Shown piece by piece: positions 46,406 through 55,813 of a stretch of DNA of 64,000 bases. The notes under the pieces are model-generated. The model was given only the letters and a program-made list of their open reading frames with translations. It had not been told where the DNA came from and did no database searches. The translations under genes were made by a program, and so were the position numbers. This DNA is from Youxingia wuxianensis (lineage in GTDB: Bacteria > Bacillota > Clostridia > Oscillospirales > Ruminococcaceae): contig NZ_JACRTD010000005.1 of the NCBI RefSeq assembly GCF_014385085.1, forward strand, positions 157,637 through 221,636, in the 5' to 3' direction. The first letter of the stretch is position 1, and every line of letters begins with the position of its first letter.

Positions 46406-47358
46406 TCTTCATCACCTCCAATCCGCTGTTTTGCAAGTTCGCAATAGTCGGGGTTTAACTCAATGCCGATATAGCGGCGGTTAAGCCGTTTTGCTACCAT
46501 GCCCGTCGTGCCGCTGCCGAAAAAGGGGTCAAGGACAATCCCGCCGATGGGACAGCCCGCCAAAATGCACGTTTCCGCAAGTTTCGGCGGGAACGCTGCG
46601 AAATGCCCGCCATGATAGCCGACATTGTTAATCTGCCAAACGTTGCGGCGGCTGCGGACGGGAGAAATCAACTCGTCGGCGTATGCGCCCTTTTCGCGGG
46701 GGCGGTTGATTTTCTGCGGTTGGTTTTGCCCCGGAACAGTAACGTTATACTTATTTCCTTTGCTAACTCCGCTTTTCAGCCGCCCCGCCGTTGTGGGGGC
46801 TATCGGCTCGGCTACTGCTTGCCAATCGTAATAATACTTCTTTGACTTGGTAAGCAGAAACACATATTCATAGCAGCGGGTCGGCCTGTCCCGCGTGCTT
46901 TCCGGCATGGGGTTTGTTTTGTGCCAAATGATAGAACTGCGCAAATACCAACCGTCGCCCCGCAAGGCGAGGGCTACAAGCCACGGAATACCAATTAAAT
47001 CTTTGGGCTTGCAGCCGGGGGCGCGGTGGTTAAACGCCACTTGCTGCCCGTTCCTGCCTTTGGGGTATTTGGGGTCTTGGTGGTCGGCTTTGCTGCCTGT
47101 GCCGCAATAAGTGTCCGCGATATTCAGCCAACAAGTACCCTCCGGCGTAAGCACCCGCTTTACCTCATGGAATACCGCCGTAATACGGGAAACATATTCC
47201 TCCGGCGTTGCTTCCCGTCCGATCTGCCCGTCTGCGCCGTAGTCCCGCAAGGCATAGTAGGGTGGGGACGTTACGCAACAATCAACTGCATTTTCCGGCA
47301 AGGTTTGAAGCACCTGCAAGCTGTCGCCGCAATAGATTTTGTCCATTTCTATCCTCAT
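46402..47358 (-). CDS. DNA-methyltransferase, N4-cytosine/N6-adenine type
   Basis: 318 aa. The catalytic [12 protein letters not shown] lies near residue 30, before the SAM-binding [16 protein letters not shown] near the C-terminus. That is the beta-class order, and an SPPY motif often marks N4-cytosine enzymes. No restriction enzyme neighbour is seen, so it is an orphan that probably protects the element. The ATG at 47358 overlaps the virB4 stop (ATGA). Confidence 0.85.
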   Translation of the reverse strand: MRIEMDKIYCGDSLQVLQTLPENAVDCCVTSPPYYALRDYGADGQIGREATPEEYVSRITAVFHEVKRVLTPEGTCWLNIADTYCGTGSKADHQDPKYPKGRNGQQVAFNHRAPGCKPKDLIGIPWLVALALRGDGWYLRSSIIWHKTNPMPESTRDRPTRCYEYVFLLTKSKKYYYDWQAVAEPIAPTTAGRLKSGVSKGNKYNVTVPGQNQPQKINRPREKGAYADELISPVRSRRNVWQINNVGYHGGHFAAFPPKLAETCILAGCPIGGIVLDPFFGSGTTGMVAKRLNRRYIGIELNPDYCELAKQRIGGDED

Positions 47359-49751
47359 GCCGACACCTCGCCGGGTTTGGTCGTCATTACACGATAGAGT
47401 TCCGTATCTTGCGGGAAACGGTCAATAAAGGGCAAAATCACGTTGCCATAGAAGATAAGCCCCTCGCCCGCGTCGGAATGGGTTACATAGGTCATTTGCT
47501 GCTGCGAAATGTTAAGCTGCTTTGCAAGGATTTCCCTGTCGCCCTGGGCTTGGTTGAGCATATACACAAAATCGCTGTTTTCAAAAATGTTCTCCACCTC
47601 GCGGGACGATAACAAATCTTTCACGTTTTGGGTGATACCTGTCGGAATACCGCCCCATTTTCTAAAACGCTTCCAAATCTCAACGCTGTACGCTGCGGTC
47701 TGTTCCTCTTTGAGCAGCAAATGAAACTCGTCGATATAGTACCGCGTCGCCTTGCCTTCGCTGCGGTTTATGGTAACTCTGTTCCAAACTTGATCTTGGA
47801 CAATGAGCATACCGAGTTTTCGTAGCTGGGTGCCGAGTTCTTTAATATCAAAGCAGACAAGGCGGTTGTGAATGTCAACGTTTGTTTGGTGGTTAAACAC
47901 GTTCAAACTGCCATTTACATAGAGTTCCAATGCCGACGCGATACGCTGCGCTTCCTTTTCCGGCTGCTTCTTGATTTCATTGTAGAGGTCGCCCAAAATC
48001 GGCATATTCTCCGGCTTCGGGTCTGCAAGGTAGCTGCGGTACACGCTGATAACGGCGCGGTCAATCAAAGTCTTTTCAACCGCTTCCAGCCCGTTTTTGC
48101 CGCCCATAATCAACTCGCAAAAGGAAAGGATAAAATCGCTCTTTAAGGCTATGGGCGTGTCGCCCTCGCTGTAATTGAGGTTTATATCCATCGGGTTAAT
48201 GTACTGCGTGCTGTTCTGCGAAACCTTGATAACCTGCCCTTTCAGCCGTTCCACAAGGGGGTAATATTCCGCTTCCGGGTCGCAAATGATAATATCGTCT
48301 GCGGTAATGAGAAAAGCGTTGGTGATCTCGCGCTTTGCCGAAAAACTCTTGCCGCTGCCGGGTGTGCCGAGTATCAAGCCGTTAGGGTTCTTCAGCCTTT
48401 TCCTGTCGCACAAAATCATGTTATTCGATAATGCGTTTAAGCCGTAATACAACGCTTCGCCGCTTTGGAACAGCTCTTGTACCGTAAAGGGGACGAAAAT
48501 GGCGGTGCTGGAAGTCGTCAAGCCCCGCTGGATTTGGATTAGGTTTTCGCCCAATGGGATAGAGGACATAAGCCCCTGTTCCTGCCGGTAGTCAAGGCGG
48601 GTGAGCATACAGTTGTATTTCTGTGCGATACTTGCGGCCTGAAATACGTCGTTGTCCAATTTCTGCTTTGTGTCTGCCACATTCAAAACTAACAGCGTAA
48701 GCAAAAACATTCGCTCGTTCCGGCTCTGCAAATCCCGCAAAAGGTTTTTCGCTTCGCCGCCGTAGGTGGCAAGGTCGGACGGAATTATATCCATATCGTA
48801 GCCGCTGCGGATTGCCTTTTTCTGTTCCTCGATTTTCATACGGTCAAGGTCGGTGATTTTCCGCTTGATCGTCTTGATCGCTTCGTTGTGGTCGATACTC
48901 TGAATGTGCAGATTGACGACAATCCCGTTTTCCGCTTCCATGAAGTCGGCAAGCATACGGTCTGAAAGTTCCGGCGCGGCAATCTGCAAAAAGGAAACCG
49001 CGCCAAACTTCCCGCCCATTTGAAACATTCGCCCGTCGCCAAAACGGAAAGAGGACGGGGCAATAAAGTCTTTGACGGAAAGGCCGCTTACGGGTAGCCA
49101 TTCCCACGCAAAGTTGAAGCGTTCCCCGTCCGGGTGGAAAAGCCCATGCAGCACTTCAAGCCGCTGCTTCCCGTCCAATACCCGCGCCGCCGCGCCGATC
49201 ACCTTAAAATGGTTGAGGGTGTCCGTTTCGATACGGGCAAGCCGCGCCCGCGCCGATTTAATATCTTTTGCTTCAATGGTAAAGGTGAGAAACTTTGTCT
49301 TGATAAGCCCGTTGTTGCCGCGTTCAAGCTGTGTTTGCAGCATTTCGGTGTATTCGGCTCTGATACTGTCAAAGTCGTCATTCTGTGGGGCAATCGTGAT
49401 ACTGCTCTTGAAATCCTCCTTGTTCGCATGGCGGCTGATTAAGGAAAGCTGCACACTGATAGAAGCGTCAAAAGAGTTATACATATCGCAAAGGGCTTCA
49501 AAAATGGCGGTCTTGTCGTCCGGCTGCGCAAGCTGATAGTTAATATCTTCAAACTCAATGCACTTGGAATACCGCCCGTTTGCAAGGCGGCAAATCCCGT
49601 CCTTATACATTCGTTCAAACGGTATGCTGTCCTGCGCCGTATGGGGCTTCCCGTCGCCCTTTGACTGCCGGATAAGCGCGTCGATCTGTTTCTTTTCCTG
49701 CCGCGTAAGTTTACGCTTTTTGTTTTGGGTCTTTCCCTTTTCCTTTGACAA
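47355..49751 (-). CDS. virB4: VirB4/TraE-family conjugation ATPase of element 2
   Basis: 798 aa. The N-terminal VirB4 domain is followed by Walker [16 protein letters not shown] (~residue 460) and Walker B-type [13 protein letters not shown] with [11 protein letters not shown]. It is the main energising ATPase of the type IV channel. It overlaps the PrgI gene by 41 bases, the usual PrgI-VirB4 pairing. Confidence 0.92.
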   Translation of the reverse strand: MSKEKGKTQNKKRKLTRQEKKQIDALIRQSKGDGKPHTAQDSIPFERMYKDGICRLANGRYSKCIEFEDINYQLAQPDDKTAIFEALCDMYNSFDASISVQLSLISRHANKEDFKSSITIAPQNDDFDSIRAEYTEMLQTQLERGNNGLIKTKFLTFTIEAKDIKSARARLARIETDTLNHFKVIGAAARVLDGKQRLEVLHGLFHPDGERFNFAWEWLPVSGLSVKDFIAPSSFRFGDGRMFQMGGKFGAVSFLQIAAPELSDRMLADFMEAENGIVVNLHIQSIDHNEAIKTIKRKITDLDRMKIEEQKKAIRSGYDMDIIPSDLATYGGEAKNLLRDLQSRNERMFLLTLLVLNVADTKQKLDNDVFQAASIAQKYNCMLTRLDYRQEQGLMSSIPLGENLIQIQRGLTTSSTAIFVPFTVQELFQSGEALYYGLNALSNNMILCDRKRLKNPNGLILGTPGSGKSFSAKREITNAFLITADDIIICDPEAEYYPLVERLKGQVIKVSQNSTQYINPMDINLNYSEGDTPIALKSDFILSFCELIMGGKNGLEAVEKTLIDRAVISVYRSYLADPKPENMPILGDLYNEIKKQPEKEAQRIASALELYVNGSLNVFNHQTNVDIHNRLVCFDIKELGTQLRKLGMLIVQDQVWNRVTINRSEGKATRYYIDEFHLLLKEEQTAAYSVEIWKRFRKWGGIPTGITQNVKDLLSSREVENIFENSDFVYMLNQAQGDREILAKQLNISQQQMTYVTHSDAGEGLIFYGNVILPFIDRFPQDTELYRVMTTKPGEVSA

Positions 49752-50103
49752 TCGCCCGTACCTCCTTATCTAATCGCTCCTGCCGCGCAAGGGCGGTATA
49801 AAAATTGTTGGTCTGATAAGGTCGCTCTTTGGGGCGAAGAAACTTCACTTCCACAAATTGCCGTATAATCACTTCCAGCGGTTGCCCGTTCTTCTCGTAC
49901 ATAGCGAGTAGGAACATGGGCAGCATGGCAAGCACCATGCACAAAGCCGCCGTTGTCGTTCCCGCGCTGTCCTTTGTCAAAAAGAATAGCGGTAGCCCGA
50001 TAGCCACCGCCGCGCCGAAACAGAGTAATTGTCTTTTGGTAAGGTTGAACATTACCTTGCTCTTGATTTTGGTTAAATCCTTTGGGACGGTTACATACGC
50101 CAT
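49711..50103 (-). CDS. PrgI-family membrane protein of element 2
   Basis: 130 aa. YVTVPKDLTKIKSKVMFNLT is followed by two hydrophobic helices (LLCFGAAVAIGLPLFFL and AALCMVLAMLPMFLLAMY) and a conserved IIRQFVEVKFLRPKERPY. This is the PrgI family. GGAAAGGAGG precedes ATG 50103. Confidence 0.85.
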   Translation of the reverse strand: MAYVTVPKDLTKIKSKVMFNLTKRQLLCFGAAVAIGLPLFFLTKDSAGTTTAALCMVLAMLPMFLLAMYEKNGQPLEVIIRQFVEVKFLRPKERPYQTNNFYTALARQERLDKEVRAIVKGKGKDPKQKA

Positions 50104-50104
50104 T

Positions 50105-50653
50105 TCAAACCTCCTTTCCGGCAAACCGTATGTCGCTTTTGATTTCATTTCCCCATACGTCCCAACCAGGGGTATGCTGCCTTGCAAACAGTTCAATACG
50201 CGGTAGGTCGCCCATAAGGGCAAGTATCTTTTCCTGCGTTATATCCGGCTTTTTGCTGTGCTGCTCAACAGGGGAAATAATAAATTGATGTACCTTGTTT
50301 GATTGTCGCTTCGGGTGTCCTTTGGTAGCAAGCAAGCAGATTTCCGCATTTCCTCGCGTCCAAAAGCCCAAGCCATAAAACCAAGTGGGCGATTTCCGAT
50401 TTTGCTTTAACCATACAAAGGCAACGGATTTATAGGTAAATCCCCAAGCCTTGATTAACTGCAACGCTTCTTTAAGCTGCGGGAACGTCGCCCATAGGAA
50501 TAAAATACAGTCCTTATCCGCAATTTCTTTGACGGGTAAAGCGCAAAGTTCCTCAATACTCATAGTGGGATAGTGCTTTTCCGCTGCGCCCTGTACCTTG
50601 CTTCTCGCGTATCTCCAAGGGGGATCGGCGTAAATGATTTTGTATTTCTTCAT
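50105..50653 (-). CDS. MT-A70-type adenine methyltransferase
   Basis: 182 aa with IIYADPPWRYARS (catalytic DPPW), FLWATFPQLKEAL and WGNEIKSD. It is an MT-A70/Ime4-like N6-adenine methyltransferase of the kind found in phages and conjugative elements. GGGGGTG precedes ATG 50653. It is inserted between the VirB6-like and PrgI genes. It is the second methyltransferase in this operon, probably for DNA protection. Confidence 0.8.
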   Translation of the reverse strand: MKKYKIIYADPPWRYARSKVQGAAEKHYPTMSIEELCALPVKEIADKDCILFLWATFPQLKEALQLIKAWGFTYKSVAFVWLKQNRKSPTWFYGLGFWTRGNAEICLLATKGHPKRQSNKVHQFIISPVEQHSKKPDITQEKILALMGDLPRIELFARQHTPGWDVWGNEIKSDIRFAGKEV

Positions 50654-50663
50654 CTGCACCCCC

Positions 50664-51527
50664 TTAATGCGCGCTGAATACGGATTTTGCAAGGCTTCCC
50701 GTTTTGAAAAGCGTAAAACACAAGAGGACGGTATAGCCCATGCAAGACCAGATCGCGCCGGATATGTCATCGGTTGCTGCGATTGTCTGTATCAAAACCG
50801 CATAAATACCGACGCACACAAGAATTAGAAAAGCCTGAAAACCGAGGGCAAGCAAGGATTTTAAGTAGTTCTGTCCCATGCCGCCCCATTCACGATTTAC
50901 CATTGTCGCAACGGGGATAGGGGCGATACTCGTTACAAGGTATATTTCAATCATGCGCCCGTACACCACCAGCATGATACAGATAGACAACGCTTTCATG
51001 GTAAGCCCCACAAAGAGTGATTGAAACCATAGCCCCAAAAGCCCGCCGACGCTCATAGCGTCCAGCTTTGCTTCTATATCGGTGATAACGGTTGCAATAT
51101 CTATGCTTGTGTCGGATATGATAACGCCCGCGCTGTCGTTGACGACGCTCTGTGTAATGTCAAATACGCCCATGACGATGTTCCAAGTATTTGTTACCAG
51201 CAGCACCGCAACAAAGGTTTTGAAAATCCACTTGAAGAAAATCCAAGTGTCGAGATCGTGCAGATTGTTTTTCTCAATTACAAGCTGGATTAGTTCGTAG
51301 CACATGACAAAGGTAATGATAACGCCCGCAATCGGCACAATGACGTTTTCCGATAGGCTGCGTATCATATTGAATATGCCCGCGTTCCACCCGGCGGGGG
51401 TTGTGCCGACTTGCGTTGCGATTTCTCCAACCTCTGTATTTACGCTGTCGAACAGCCCGGAGAGATTAGAGAGTATTCCGTCTGTCAAAATGCCGCGAAA
51501 CCAATCTTCAATCATCTGCCATATCAA
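50664..51527 (-). CDS. VirB6/CD1112-like polytopic membrane protein of element 2
   Basis: 287 aa with at least six hydrophobic segments (IVPIAGVIITFVMCYELI, FFKWIFKTFVAVLLVTNTW, ALSICIMLVVYGRMIEIYL and others). It is a CTn-type VirB6-like channel component. TTG 51527 is proposed because it lies about eight bases after GGAGGG. It follows maff2, whose C-terminal remnant ends 74 bases upstream. Confidence 0.8.
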   Translation of the reverse strand: MIWQMIEDWFRGILTDGILSNLSGLFDSVNTEVGEIATQVGTTPAGWNAGIFNMIRSLSENVIVPIAGVIITFVMCYELIQLVIEKNNLHDLDTWIFFKWIFKTFVAVLLVTNTWNIVMGVFDITQSVVNDSAGVIISDTSIDIATVITDIEAKLDAMSVGGLLGLWFQSLFVGLTMKALSICIMLVVYGRMIEIYLVTSIAPIPVATMVNREWGGMGQNYLKSLLALGFQAFLILVCVGIYAVLIQTIAATDDISGAIWSCMGYTVLLCFTLFKTGSLAKSVFSAH

Positions 51528-51600
51528 AAGCTAATCCCTCCTTTCCCGCGCCCTCCCGCGTGAAGCGGGAGAGCGCGGCGGGTAGTGTTAGTTTGTGGCA

Positions 51601-51696
51601 TTATCCAAACAGGCCGGAGAGCAGCGGGACAAGGGTAAGGCCGATAAGGGCAACGCCGCCGCCCGCCATCAACTGTTTCATGCCCTGCGACTTTGC
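51601..51696 (-). pseudogene. maff2, C-terminal fragment
   Basis: Minus-strand frame KSQGMKQLMAGGG followed by a hydrophobic helix ending LLSGLFG and TAA. It is the second half of a Maff2-family small membrane protein; the first half is at 61663-61790. The break coincides with the outer edge of element B. Removing B and keeping one GC gives PGANAKSQGMKQ in frame. Confidence 0.85.
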
Positions 51697-51713
51697 TGAT
51701 GTGCGATAAAGAA
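51695..51713 (+). repeat. Terminal repeat of element B, recombinase end
   Basis: GCTGATGTGCGATAAAGAA, inverted relative to the repeat at 61646-61664. The first two bases are the shared GC core that also completes an Ala codon of maff2. Confidence 0.8.
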
Positions 51714-51742
51714 GTAATAGAAGTGTAAAAAATTTTGCCGTT

Positions 51743-51775
51743 CCTATCCGGCACTTGGCCATTGTGTCGGATAGG
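51743..51775 (-). terminator. Probable terminator after tnpX (element B)
   Basis: CCTATCCG pairs with CGGATAGG. On the minus strand it is followed by AACGGCAAAATTTTTTAC. It lies between the tnpX stop and the terminal repeat. Confidence 0.55.
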
Positions 51776-51782
51776 TCGGGCG

Positions 51783-53402
51783 TTAGGCTTCGGGCAAGTC
51801 AATTTTGCCGACAAAGCTGTAATAAATCTCAATGTCCTGCCTGCGGGTGCCGTTCTCGTCATAGCTGCACTCATGCACGACGATTTTCTCAATCATTTCC
51901 CGCAAGAGGGTGGGTGTCAATTCCTCAAAGGCAAGGTGCTTGCGGACAATCCCCATGAATTTCTCGGCGTTAACGGTGGCCGCCTGCGACTTGTCCAGTT
52001 CCGCCTGCAATGCGGCGGTGCGGTCTTTCAGTTCCCGCTGCTCCTGCTCATAGTCTGCCGACAGTTCCATGAAACGCTCGTCGCTGATTTTGCCGTTCAC
52101 ATTGTCCTCATACAGCCGCTTGATAATGCGGCTCACTTCGGCAATCCGCTCCTGCGCCTGTTCAAGCTGCTTGGTGGCTGCGGCGGTCTTTCTCTTGCCG
52201 CCGATTTCGTTCTGCTGGATCAGCAGCTTTACAAAACGGCTCTCGTGCCTGGCAGCATACTCCGTCACTTGCCGGAGATTGGAGAGGACACCGGCGGTCA
52301 GCAGGTCGGTGCGGATAAAGTGCGCCGTACAGTCGCGGGTGCGCTTCTTGTAGCTGCCGCAGATGTAACAGTCCTGCTTGCGGTTCTTGTTCTGATACCG
52401 CTGCTGGTACATCACATGGCCGCAGTCGGCGCAGAACAGCATACCAGAGAACAGCCCCACTTCGTCATAGCGGTTCGGGCGTTTGCGCTGCTTGCGTAAC
52501 TCCTGCACACGCTCCCATGTTTCCGTGTCAATAATCGGCTCATGGTGGTTCTCAAAAATGGCCTGCTTCTCAATGGGATTTTCTACGCTGTGCTTGGTCT
52601 TGTAAGAGGGCTTTTCCGTCTTGAAGTTTACCAGACAGCCGGTGTACTCCCGGTTTTCGAGGATATGAACGACGGTGTTCGTCGCCCATTTACACTCATA
52701 GCCGGGGTGGTAGCGGCGTGTGCTGCCTGTCCTGCGGTATTCCAGCGTCCCCGGCGTGGGGATTTGCTGTTCCGTCAGCATACGGGCAATCTTGGTCGGG
52801 CCGTTCCCCGCAAGGCAAAGCTGGTAAATCTGCTGGACAACCGGCGCGGTTTCCTCGTCAACGATATAGTTCTCGTCCTCGTCCATGAGGTAGCCATACA
52901 CCGGCTTGCTGGTAACGGGCTTGCCGCTCATGCCTTTTGCTCTTTTAACTGCCTTGATTTTCTTGCTCGTATCTCTCACCAGCCATTCGTTGAACAGATT
53001 TCGCAGAGGGGTAAAATCATTGTCCATGCCGCCGTTTGCGCTGTCCACATTGTCGTTGACAGCGATAAAACGCACGCCCTTTTGAGGGAACAGCATTTCC
53101 GTGTAAAACCCTACCTGCAAGTAGTTTCGCCCTAACCGGCTCATGTCCTTGACAATGACCGTACCAACTTTCCCGGCTTCAATGTCCGCAAGCATGGCTT
53201 GAAATCCGGGCCGCTGGAAGTTCGCGCCGGAATAACCGTCGTCGGTGTACCAGCGCAGATTGGTAAAGCCGTTCTGTTTTGCGTAGGTTTCGAGTATCCT
53301 TTTTTGGTTCGATATGGAATTACTCTCGCCTTGCAGCTCGTCCTCATGGGACAATCTCGGATAAAGGGCGGTAATGAGGTTTTGGGTGGCTTGTCTTAAC
53401 AT
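51783..53402 (-). CDS. tnpX: Large serine recombinase TnpX of element B
   Basis: 539 aa, intact. N-terminal resolvase domain with [18 protein letters not shown] (catalytic Ser in this segment) and [16 protein letters not shown], then SRLGRNYLQVGFYTE, a recombinase domain, a zinc ribbon (MLFCADCGHVMYQQ) and a coiled-coil C-terminus. It matches TnpX of Tn4451-like elements and would excise B at its GC-bounded ends. The same gene in element A is broken. Confidence 0.93.
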   Translation of the reverse strand: MLRQATQNLITALYPRLSHEDELQGESNSISNQKRILETYAKQNGFTNLRWYTDDGYSGANFQRPGFQAMLADIEAGKVGTVIVKDMSRLGRNYLQVGFYTEMLFPQKGVRFIAVNDNVDSANGGMDNDFTPLRNLFNEWLVRDTSKKIKAVKRAKGMSGKPVTSKPVYGYLMDEDENYIVDEETAPVVQQIYQLCLAGNGPTKIARMLTEQQIPTPGTLEYRRTGSTRRYHPGYECKWATNTVVHILENREYTGCLVNFKTEKPSYKTKHSVENPIEKQAIFENHHEPIIDTETWERVQELRKQRKRPNRYDEVGLFSGMLFCADCGHVMYQQRYQNKNRKQDCYICGSYKKRTRDCTAHFIRTDLLTAGVLSNLRQVTEYAARHESRFVKLLIQQNEIGGKRKTAAATKQLEQAQERIAEVSRIIKRLYEDNVNGKISDERFMELSADYEQEQRELKDRTAALQAELDKSQAATVNAEKFMGIVRKHLAFEELTPTLLREMIEKIVVHECSYDENGTRRQDIEIYYSFVGKIDLPEA

Positions 53403-53513
53403 AAAATCCTCCGTTTCCGACAGCCAGCCCCACTATTCCGTGGTTTCATTGTACCACGGAACAGCGGGGGCTGTACAGCGGCAAAAGCGTTAAATTTGCT
53501 TCTTTACAGTCGG

Positions 53514-53702
53514 TCAAATTGCCGGTTTTTGCGTAGCAGCGGCTTCCGCTTCCAGTACCCGCGCCATTTTGTCGGCGGCGGTGGTCGTGGTATCTTTCTT
53601 GAAATAGCCGGACACGACAAGGACGGAATTGCCCATGCGGATTTCCGTCACGCAGTCGGGGCGGCGGGCGGTGCGGGTGTCGTGCTGCTTGTTATCTGCC
53701 AT
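53514..53702 (-). CDS. tnpW: TnpW-family small protein (element B)
   Basis: 62 aa, nearly identical to 28212-28406 except for a short C-terminus (ending ATQKPAI). AAAGGAG precedes ATG 53702. The extra reverse gene found next to it in element A is missing here. Confidence 0.65.
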   Translation of the reverse strand: MADNKQHDTRTARRPDCVTEIRMGNSVLVVSGYFKKDTTTTAADKMARVLEAEAAATQKPAI

Positions 53703-53716
53703 AGGCAATACTCCTT

Positions 53717-54559
53717 TCAGTCGGTAATCAGTTTCTTCATGCTCTCCATTTTCCGCTTGGCGGTTTCCTGCCGGAAGTTGTCGCCGGTAAAGCGTACCGG
53801 GACGCACATGGAAAGCAGCCGGTCATAAATCCGGGAATGGGCGGTGTCCTCCGGGTTTCGCAGGTCGTCCAGCGTGAGGTTGGTCGTGACGATCAGCGGC
53901 TTGCCGCTGCGGTAACGGCTGTCAATCACATTGAAAACCTGTTCCAGCCCGTAGTCGGTGCCGCGTTCCATGCCAAAGTCGTCAAGGATCAGCAGCGGAT
54001 AGCGGCAAAGGCGGGAAATGTACTCGTTGCGCCCCTCAAAGCTGGCGGCAAGGTCATTGAGGATCAGGGCAAAGTTCGTCATGTGGACGGGGATTTCTTT
54101 CTCCATGAGGGCGTTTGCGATACAGCCCGCAAGGTAGCTTTTCCCGGTTCCTACGCCGCCCCAGAACAGGCAGCCGATATTGTCTGTCCGCATATCCTCC
54201 CAATGCTCCACATACCGGCGGGCAAGCCCGGCCTGCGGGTTCCTGCCGTTGTCATTCTCGAAAGTCCAGTCCCGCATGGCGGGGTCGGTAAAGCCCCGGC
54301 GTTTCAGTTCTTCCACGGTGTCAAGGTGCCTGCGCCGCTTTTCGGCGGCTTCCCGTTCCTCGCGGGCGGTTTTCTGGCAGTCGCACTCTGCCGGGTGGCG
54401 GTCGCGCCCGAAGATAGCGGCCTTATCCGGCGCAAAATAGGCTTCTTTCGGCTTGCGGCACTTGCCGCAGTACAGCAAACCGTCCTCGCCGGTGTAGTCC
54501 TCCGGCTCCGGGGCGGTGGTCGTCATATTCTCCAAAACAGCGTTGATTTCGTTCTTCAT
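53717..54559 (-). CDS. DnaC/IstB-like helicase loader (element B)
   Basis: 280 aa with Walker A WGGVGTGKSYLAG and Walker B LLILDDFGMER, nearly identical to 27355-28197. It overlaps the initiator stop by four bases, although the initiator itself differs from element A, so the same loader is used with two kinds of initiator. Confidence 0.82.
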   Translation of the reverse strand: MKNEINAVLENMTTTAPEPEDYTGEDGLLYCGKCRKPKEAYFAPDKAAIFGRDRHPAECDCQKTAREEREAAEKRRRHLDTVEELKRRGFTDPAMRDWTFENDNGRNPQAGLARRYVEHWEDMRTDNIGCLFWGGVGTGKSYLAGCIANALMEKEIPVHMTNFALILNDLAASFEGRNEYISRLCRYPLLILDDFGMERGTDYGLEQVFNVIDSRYRSGKPLIVTTNLTLDDLRNPEDTAHSRIYDRLLSMCVPVRFTGDNFRQETAKRKMESMKKLITD

Positions 54560-55314
54560 AAACTCTCGCCCTCCTTGCATGAGTAGTCTGGTATGCCCTT
54601 TTTCGGGGCTTTCTTGGCTGCGTCCTCCTGCGCCCATTTGTAGATTGTGGCGGCATGGCTGCGGTATCGCTTGCCGCTGGACGCGATATGGCAGGATAGC
54701 CGGTCAATGTAGTAGTTCCATTTGTCGGGCAGGTCTGCTTTCAGCCCGTCCAGTTCCGATTGCGAAAGAAAGACATTTTCATACCGGCCATAGGCGGCGC
54801 GGGCGGGCTGTCCCTTATCTAACTCTCGCTCTCTCTCTTTTTCTATCTCTATCTCTTTCTCTATCTCTATCTCTGGTGGACAAATGTCCGCTTGATATGG
54901 TGGACATTTGTCCGCCCCGGCCTTTGGCAAGGCTTTCTGCTCCTGCAAAGCCAGCCTTGCCCGCCGTTTCCGCTCCCCCTCGGTAGAGGATTGGCCGATC
55001 AGCAGTTCGATGTTGCTCATATACAGCGCGCCGCTTGGCAGCGGCTCCACAAGCCCCAGCTTCATAAAAATCTGCAAGGCTCGTTCTACGGTGCCGACTT
55101 GCTGGCGGGTAATGGTGGCAATCATCTGCGCGGTGTAGGGGATATTTTCATCAAGCTGCAACTTCCCGCCGTTTTTCAGCGATTTCAGGTACAGTTTCAA
55201 GAGAATGTTGGAATAGAGGATACCGTCCTGCATACTCTCCAGCAGCACGATAGCGTCCTCGTCAAAGTAATTCTCTTTCAGCTTGAGGTAGTAGTATTTT
55301 CGGTTGTCTGACAT
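54556..55314 (-). CDS. Phage-type replisome organiser (element B initiator)
   Basis: 252 aa. The N-terminal ~120 residues (NRKYYYLKLKENYFDEDAIV ... YTAQMIATITRQQVGTVERAL) match phage replisome organiser N-domains. The C-terminal ~75 residues (AYGRYENVFLSQSELDGL ... KKGIPDYSCKEGESL) are homologous to the end of the RepA of element A. Between them lies a low-complexity Glu/Ile/Lys/Arg linker. AAAGGAGG precedes ATG 55314. It probably loads the DnaC-like partner at the element origin. Confidence 0.75.
   Translation of the reverse strand: MSDNRKYYYLKLKENYFDEDAIVLLESMQDGILYSNILLKLYLKSLKNGGKLQLDENIPYTAQMIATITRQQVGTVERALQIFMKLGLVEPLPSGALYMSNIELLIGQSSTEGERKRRARLALQEQKALPKAGADKCPPYQADICPPEIEIEKEIEIEKERERELDKGQPARAAYGRYENVFLSQSELDGLKADLPDKWNYYIDRLSCHIASSGKRYRSHAATIYKWAQEDAAKKAPKKGIPDYSCKEGESL
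54822..54874 (-). repeat. Low-complexity (GA/GATA) tract inside the initiator gene
   Basis: A purine-rich run built of GAGATA and GAGAGA units encodes the alternating Glu-Ile-Glu-Lys linker. The unit length is mostly six bases, so slippage by whole units would keep frame. Confidence 0.6.
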
Positions 55315-55426
55315 GGTTCCTCCTTTGGGTGGATTTGGGGCGTTTGTACGCATTTAGAACGCCGTTTCCGGGGGTAAAGGATAAATGTATCGCGTACCCT
55401 TTGACACCCACGAAAAAAGCCTTGAT

Positions 55427-55813
55427 TTATGCGGGTTTGAAAGGCTCTAAAGCGTGACATCTCTGCCTTTGTTTCCGCTTTCTCTCGGCGGCTTTGATTT
55501 TCTTCATGCGTCCGGCGCAGTCGGGGCAGTATTTTCCCCGGTTGGATTTGGGGACAAATGCCGCGCCGCAGACCGCACACCGTTTCCGGCTCCCCCGGTA
55601 CAAGAGGGCTGCGGCCAGCTCCCCGTCAAGGGGCAGGACAGCCACACGGAACCAGCGGCACATGAGGGAAAGGGAAATGCTCTGGACGCACACGCAAGGC
55701 TCCCCGTCGTCTAACAGCAGGCAGTTCCCCCCGTCATAGTTACAGCACTCATGTACCAGCCGCCGCGCCCGCCGGTGCTGGCGGTAGTCCATGCGGGGCA
55801 GCTTATCGCTCAT
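55427..55813 (-). CDS. Small Cys-rich zinc-ribbon-like protein (element B)
   Basis: 128 aa, same length as 26105-26491 with only scattered substitutions. The Cys clusters (NCLLLDDGEPCVC, RCAVCGAAF, YCPDC) are all conserved. It overlaps the relaxase stop. Confidence 0.65.
   Translation of the reverse strand: MSDKLPRMDYRQHRRARRLVHECCNYDGGNCLLLDDGEPCVCVQSISLSLMCRWFRVAVLPLDGELAAALLYRGSRKRCAVCGAAFVPKSNRGKYCPDCAGRMKKIKAAERKRKQRQRCHALEPFKPA

Noticed and set aside
53837..54586. A plus-strand frame of 249 codons opposite the DnaC-like gene, also present opposite the element A copy
   Set aside because: Conserved in both elements only because the coding strand is conserved; the AAA+ motifs are on the other strand.
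54822..54874. Tandem repeats as a CRISPR array
   Set aside because: The units are six-base low-complexity repeats without spacers and lie inside a coding frame. No CRISPR-like arrays were seen anywhere in the window.
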